DNA from: DRYM01 sp964564025
GTDB taxonomy: Archaea; Thermoproteota; Thermoprotei_A; EX4484-217-1
Direction: 5' to 3'
DNA length: 64,000 nt
NCBI GenBank assembly: GCA_964564025.1
Contig: CAZLZO010000006.1
Span: forward strand, 1-64,000
In this document: positions 60,518-64,000 of the stretch, in pieces
Layout: each line of letters opens with the position of its first letter
Position numbering within the stretch: the stretch's first letter is position 1
Made by a program: the position numbers and the translations under genes
The notes under the pieces: model-generated
What the model saw: only the letters and a program-made list of their open reading frames with translations
Database searches by the model: none
Told to the model about the DNA's origin: nothing

Positions 60518-61471
60518 TTGTCAAGACCTACGAGATTTGTGAGCCCAAAGAAAAGGAGGTTTCCTGAAGGCCAAAGGTTTTTAAGAAGTAATGGTAAACC
60601 TAGTTTTTCAACTAGGGTTTATGAAAAGCCTGGAGAGCTTTATTTAATAGCTAAGAGGCCAGTAGTTACAATAACGCATGTTGAACCTATAGGTAAAGCA
60701 GTAAGAACAATGACTAAAAAAGGTTTTCGTAGGCTTCCTGTAACTAAAGCAACAGGTGAGCTTCAAGGCATAATTACAGCAACAGATATTGTAAACTATT
60801 TTGGCGGTGGAGAATACTTTAACATAATAGTTAATAGACATAGTAAAAACATATATAAGGCGTTTGATGAGCCCGTTTCATCAATAATGAATAGGAACCC
60901 TATCTATGCAACAACAGAAGACACCTTAACCTACGTCATAGAACTCATGGTAAAATACAATGTGGGAGGAATACCCGTTGTTACACCTGATGAAGGAAAA
61001 ATTTACGGAATAATAACAGAACGTGATGTAATAAATTATCTTGGGGGTAAAGTGTTAGGTATGAAAGTAGCGGAAGTTATGACTAAGAGTGTAATAACTT
61101 TACCTTATGATGCTTCAATCAAGGAAGCAGCTAAAACAATGATAAAAATGGGGTTTAGGAGAATACCATTAGTTGATAGAAACGGATATGTTAGAGGCTT
61201 AATAACTGCAAGAAGTATTGTAAGATTTTTCGGAACAAACAAAGTTTTCGACTATATAGTCACTGGAAACATTGATGAAGTACTAAGTGTGCCTGCTTAT
61301 GAAGCAGCTATTCATGAAATAATAACGTTGTCTCCTGATGCTGATGTCGGCGAAGCAGCATCAAAAATGGCTGAAACAGGAATGGGCTCTGTTCTTGTAG
61401 CTAAAGGATCTAGACTTGTAGGAATACTTACTGAAAGAGACATTATGTTACTTCTCGTAATTAAGAGGTGA
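60518..61471 (+). CDS. four-CBS-domain protein with basic N terminus (third of five)
   Basis: 317 residues. A basic, unfolded N terminus (RPTRFVSPKKRRFPEGQRF) precedes four CBS units (about 40-95, 110-175, 185-240 and 255-315). Repeated phrases are MTKKGFRRLPVTKATGELQGIITATDIVNYF, IMNRNPIYATTED, VMTKSVITLPYDASIKEAAKTMIKMGFRRIPLV and MAETGMGSVLVAKGSRLVGILTERD. The N terminus could bind nucleic acid or membrane (inference). TTG start after GGAGG. Confidence 0.88.
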   Translation: MSRPTRFVSPKKRRFPEGQRFLRSNGKPSFSTRVYEKPGELYLIAKRPVVTITHVEPIGKAVRTMTKKGFRRLPVTKATGELQGIITATDIVNYFGGGEYFNIIVNRHSKNIYKAFDEPVSSIMNRNPIYATTEDTLTYVIELMVKYNVGGIPVVTPDEGKIYGIITERDVINYLGGKVLGMKVAEVMTKSVITLPYDASIKEAAKTMIKMGFRRIPLVDRNGYVRGLITARSIVRFFGTNKVFDYIVTGNIDEVLSVPAYEAAIHEIITLSPDADVGEAASKMAETGMGSVLVAKGSRLVGILTERDIMLLLVIKR

Positions 61472-61475
61472 AATA

Positions 61476-62318
61476 TTGCCTCCAAGAATACAGAATTATA
61501 TGTCCTCACCAGTAACTGTTGCTTCCCCACTCGACAGCTTAGCACATATAAGGAATTTAATGTTACGCCATGATATAAGTACAGTCGTGATAGTTGATGA
61601 AAATGAGAAACCTATGGGCTTAGTTTCGAGAAAGGATATTTTAAAAGCAACAATGACTAAGGATTGGATATCTAGACCTATTGATAGAATTTATGCTTCA
61701 GAAGTTATGACAAAACCTTACAGTGTTAAGCCAAGTTTAAGCATAAAGAGGGCAGCTAATTTAATGTTGAAAAAGGATTTATGGTCTCTAGTGGTTACGG
61801 TTGAAGAAAAGCTTGTTGGAATACTCACTAGAACAGACCTTGCAAGAGCGTATGCAGAAAAATACTATGGTAAAGCTAGGGTAGAAGAATTCATGGAAAA
61901 AACTGTCCCTACGGTTTCACCAACACATACAATATATTACGTAGCAGATCTTCTATCAAGAACCAATCTAAGAAGAGTTGTAGTTGTAGATAATGAGAAA
62001 CCTATAGGAATTATTACCGAATTCGATCTAGCATTCGTCGAAACAGCACTAACGCGACATAGAGGTGAGTCTTTTAGGAAAAGACTAGGTAGGTCCCCGA
62101 GAGGGAAGTATTGTGTAATACGTTACTACCTTGTCCCATTAGCTATAGACGTTATGACCTCTGACCTTATTACAATAGAGCCAGAAGCGGACTTAGCAGA
62201 AGCTGCACATGCAATGATAGTAAACGGTATAAGTAGCTTACCTGTAGTTAGCAATGGTAAGCTTTTAGGGATAGTAACTAAGGCAAATATTTTAAAGGCT
62301 ATAACTGAGGTTTCATAG
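61476..62318 (+). CDS. four-CBS-domain protein with a basic insert (fourth of five)
   Basis: 280 residues, four CBS units (about 3-55, 68-125, 128-185 and 220-278). Between units three and four lies a basic insert, TRHRGESFRKRLGRSPRGK, followed by YCVIRYYLVPLAIDVM. This is absent from the neighbours and may be a contact site. TTG start with GAGGTGAAATA just upstream, five bases after the previous stop. Confidence 0.88.
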   Translation: MPPRIQNYMSSPVTVASPLDSLAHIRNLMLRHDISTVVIVDENEKPMGLVSRKDILKATMTKDWISRPIDRIYASEVMTKPYSVKPSLSIKRAANLMLKKDLWSLVVTVEEKLVGILTRTDLARAYAEKYYGKARVEEFMEKTVPTVSPTHTIYYVADLLSRTNLRRVVVVDNEKPIGIITEFDLAFVETALTRHRGESFRKRLGRSPRGKYCVIRYYLVPLAIDVMTSDLITIEPEADLAEAAHAMIVNGISSLPVVSNGKLLGIVTKANILKAITEVS

Positions 62319-62320
62319 TT

Positions 62321-63130
62321 ATGAGCGTTAATTTGAATTTGAAAGTTAGCGAAGTAATGCTAAAAGAATTCCCTGTTCTTGATAAAGATGACACATTGCA
62401 CCATGCTTTAAAGCTTATGGGAAAATACGGCATGGACAGGGTTGTTGCAATAGAAAAAGGAAAGATTGTCGGTATAGCTACAAAGAAGGATATTATGGAG
62501 AGACTTGGAACTTTAAGGACAAGAAACATAACCCCTTCAAGACTTTATGTTTCAAGTGTTATGACCTCTAATCCCATAACACTTAAGCCTGAAGCTAGGG
62601 TTAAATCGGCCGTAAATCTTATGGTGGAGAATGATGTAAGTAGCATACCTATAGTTGATGATGAAAATAGACCTTTAGGATTAATAACTAAGGTTGAAAT
62701 AGCTAAGCTTTGTGTTAAAGAAAAAGTAAAAGTAGCTGAAATAATGAGTTGGAACCCCATTTATGTTAAGCCTACAGATAGGGTTTTACATGCAAGACAA
62801 CTATTAATACGAAATAGTATAACAACATTACCTGTTGTTGAAGAAGATAAGGTTGTAGGATTAGTTACTATAGATGACGTAGCTGACGTATTAGCTGCAT
62901 TTCACGATATAGTTCCTGAAAAATACAGGAAAGAAAGAATAATGAACCTATTAGTAGCTGACATTATGAGGATAAGATTTCCTAAACTCTATATTGACAC
63001 AACACTTGGTGATGCTGCTAAAGAAATTGTAATGAGAAGGTTAAAGGGAGCACCAGTTTTAGGTAGAAATAACATGTTAATAGGAATTTTAACTTTAACT
63101 GATATTACAAGATATGTTGCTGGAAAATAA
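62321..63130 (+). CDS. four-CBS-domain protein (fifth of five)
   Basis: 269 residues, four CBS units (about 8-62, 75-130, 138-195 and 212-265). Typical phrases are VMTSNPITLKPEARVKSAVNLMVENDVSSIPIVDDENRPLGLITKVE and EIMSWNPIYVKPTDRVLHARQLLIRNSITTLPVVEEDKVVGLVTIDD. GAGG stands about 10 bases before the ATG, inside the end of the previous gene. Spacing of 2-60 bases between the five genes points to one operon. Confidence 0.88.
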   Translation: MSVNLNLKVSEVMLKEFPVLDKDDTLHHALKLMGKYGMDRVVAIEKGKIVGIATKKDIMERLGTLRTRNITPSRLYVSSVMTSNPITLKPEARVKSAVNLMVENDVSSIPIVDDENRPLGLITKVEIAKLCVKEKVKVAEIMSWNPIYVKPTDRVLHARQLLIRNSITTLPVVEEDKVVGLVTIDDVADVLAAFHDIVPEKYRKERIMNLLVADIMRIRFPKLYIDTTLGDAAKEIVMRRLKGAPVLGRNNMLIGILTLTDITRYVAGK

Positions 63131-63173
63131 TTTAAAACACTTTAGAACAACAATTTTCTTAAGGAATTTTAAA

Positions 63174-63659
63174 ATGTTTAAGCTAAAATTTGTAGCCGAC
63201 GCAATGTTAGGTAGTTTAGCTAGGTGGCTAAGAATTTTAGGCTATGATACAGTGTATTCGAAAAACATTAGTGATAAGGATATTTTAGAGCATGCGTCTA
63301 AGGATAAAAGGATAATTTTGACACGGGATTACAGTCTTTACAGGAGGGCTAAAAAATACGGATTAAACGTTGTGTATTTTGAAACGAATGAAATAGAAAA
63401 AATGCTAACTGTACTCGCTAAAAGGTATGGCATAAACTTAGCAATAGACCCTGATAGAACTAGATGCCCAATATGTAATGGTGATTTAGTAAGAGCTTCT
63501 TCAGAAAAGGTTAAAGGTAGAGTACCCGAAGTCGTAATAAAGGAACATAAGGATTTTTGGATATGCACTAAATGTGGCAAAATATATTGGAAAGGCACTC
63601 ACTGGATAACAATGGAGAAAATACTGGCTGAAGTTAGAAAAGAGGTTTCCAAGGTGTAA
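63174..63659 (+). CDS. Mut7-C RNase domain protein (PIN-like fold) with zinc ribbon
   Basis: A 161-residue putative RNase of the DUF82/Mut7-C family. It opens KFVADAMLGSLARWLRILGYDTVY, whose Asp is the first PIN-type active-site residue. ISDKDILEHASKDKRIILTRDYSLY holds the others. A C-terminal zinc ribbon reads CPICNGD and CTKCGKIYWKGTHW. The frame opens at 63114, overlapping the CBS gene, but the ATG at 63174 has AAGGAA eight bases upstream and starts at the family's usual point. Targets unknown. Confidence 0.88.
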   Translation: MFKLKFVADAMLGSLARWLRILGYDTVYSKNISDKDILEHASKDKRIILTRDYSLYRRAKKYGLNVVYFETNEIEKMLTVLAKRYGINLAIDPDRTRCPICNGDLVRASSEKVKGRVPEVVIKEHKDFWICTKCGKIYWKGTHWITMEKILAEVRKEVSKV

Positions 63660-63663
63660 TAAG

Positions 63664-64000
63664 ATGGTTACATTAAAAGACTTTACACTTGACGACGGCG
63701 TATTCTTAGTTAAACTTTCAAGAAAAGCTGTTGAAACATTTTTAAAAGCTGGAGTTAAAATTTCACCTCCTAAAAATATTCCTGAAAAGTTTAAAGAAAA
63801 ATTCGGTGTTTTTGTAACCATAGAAAGACTTAGCCATATAGGGCCCAAGGTTTATAAGGAATTAAGAGGATGCATAGGTTTCCCATATCCAATAAAGTCC
63901 CTCATAGAAGCAACCATTGACTCTGCAATATCTGCTGCTGTTGAAGATCCTAGGTTCCCCCCTATGAAGCTTAACGAGCTAAGTAATGTTATATTTGAGG
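63664..64000 (+). CDS. AMMECR1 family protein, 3' end cut by window
   Basis: The frame from ATG 63664 runs to the window edge (112 residues seen). It contains LRGCIGFPYPIKSL, the AMMECR1 hallmark (L-R-G-C-I-G), preceded by GVFVTIERL and followed by AISAAVEDPRFPP. The role of the family is unsettled; in eukaryotes and archaea it often lies near Memo-type dioxygenase genes. The start follows the Mut7-C stop by four bases (AAGATG), so they are likely co-transcribed. Confidence 0.9.
   Translation, partial: MVTLKDFTLDDGVFLVKLSRKAVETFLKAGVKISPPKNIPEKFKEKFGVFVTIERLSHIGPKVYKELRGCIGFPYPIKSLIEATIDSAISAAVEDPRFPPMKLNELSNVIFE

Noticed and set aside
1..64000. tRNA genes, CRISPR arrays, insertion sequences, prophage
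   Set aside because: No T-arm-like motif in a suitable fold, no regular repeats with spacers, no transposase or integrase frames were found by eye. A tRNAscan run would settle tRNAs.

Overview
This window is a gene-dense, AT-rich stretch of archaeal chromosome. It points to a thermophilic member of the Thermoproteota (TACK group). The evidence is a complete Cdv cell-division locus (CdvA, ESCRT-III CdvB, Vps4-like CdvC), a Cren7-type chromatin protein, a thermosome, archaeal RNA polymerase subunit K, TIP49, NucS, archaeal-type SAM synthetase, Rio2 and archaeal C/D box sRNAs. Genes are tightly packed on both strands, many start at GTG or TTG, and GGTG-type Shine-Dalgarno motifs often decide the start. 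I see no insertion sequence, CRISPR array, prophage or tRNA. The genus cannot be told from the sequence alone.

Layout: 1-9.5 kb holds a cut-off D-aminopeptidase (M55), a small protein with a C/D sRNA in its leader, an amidohydrolase, a GT-C glycosyltransferase-like protein, ThiI with a cysteine-rich HTH regulator, a PfkB kinase with a second sRNA just upstream, and a two-domain protein disulfide oxidoreductase. 9-15.5 kb holds CobO next to a B12-dependent ribonucleotide reductase, a sugar aminotransferase, two DUF131 membrane proteins and a PhoU/TrkA_C protein. 15.6-20 kb is rich in unknowns: a membrane transglutaminase pair, a zinc protein with a PCNA-box-like tail, a thioredoxin fold without cysteines and a TtuA/Ncs6-like protein that has lost its ATP site. 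20-29 kb is housekeeping (thermosome, RpoK, topoisomerase I, signal peptidase, enolase) plus an MscS/TrkA pair, a zinc-ribbon protein and a third sRNA.

29-33 kb is the division locus: an extra ESCRT-III gene divergent from cdvA-cdvB-cdvC, with a perfect 9-bp inverted repeat between the two promoters. Just beyond it lies a 46-residue zinc-ribbon version of Cren7. 33-44 kb holds a PAC2 protein, a small heat-shock protein, a TGS GTPase, RNase HII, a DUF354 cluster, phosphoglucosamine mutase, a Trm112-like protein and a PPP phosphatase. 44-57 kb holds a fourth sRNA, TIP49, an Nramp-like transporter with altered metal-site residues, hexulose phosphate synthase, CTP synthase, Rio2 with a DUF460 nuclease, SAM synthetase, Lsm, and NucS with a methyltransferase. 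57-64 kb holds an Sfm1-like SPOUT protein, an NEMF/Rqc2 homologue, five tandem CBS-domain genes (about 18 CBS domains), a Mut7-C nuclease and the start of an AMMECR1 gene.

Recurring themes are cofactor matching (CobO with B12-dependent reductase), ribosome biogenesis and quality control (sRNAs, Rio2, Trm112, Sfm1-like, Rqc2) and genome maintenance and division (Cdv, NucS, RNase HII, TopA, TIP49, Cren7).
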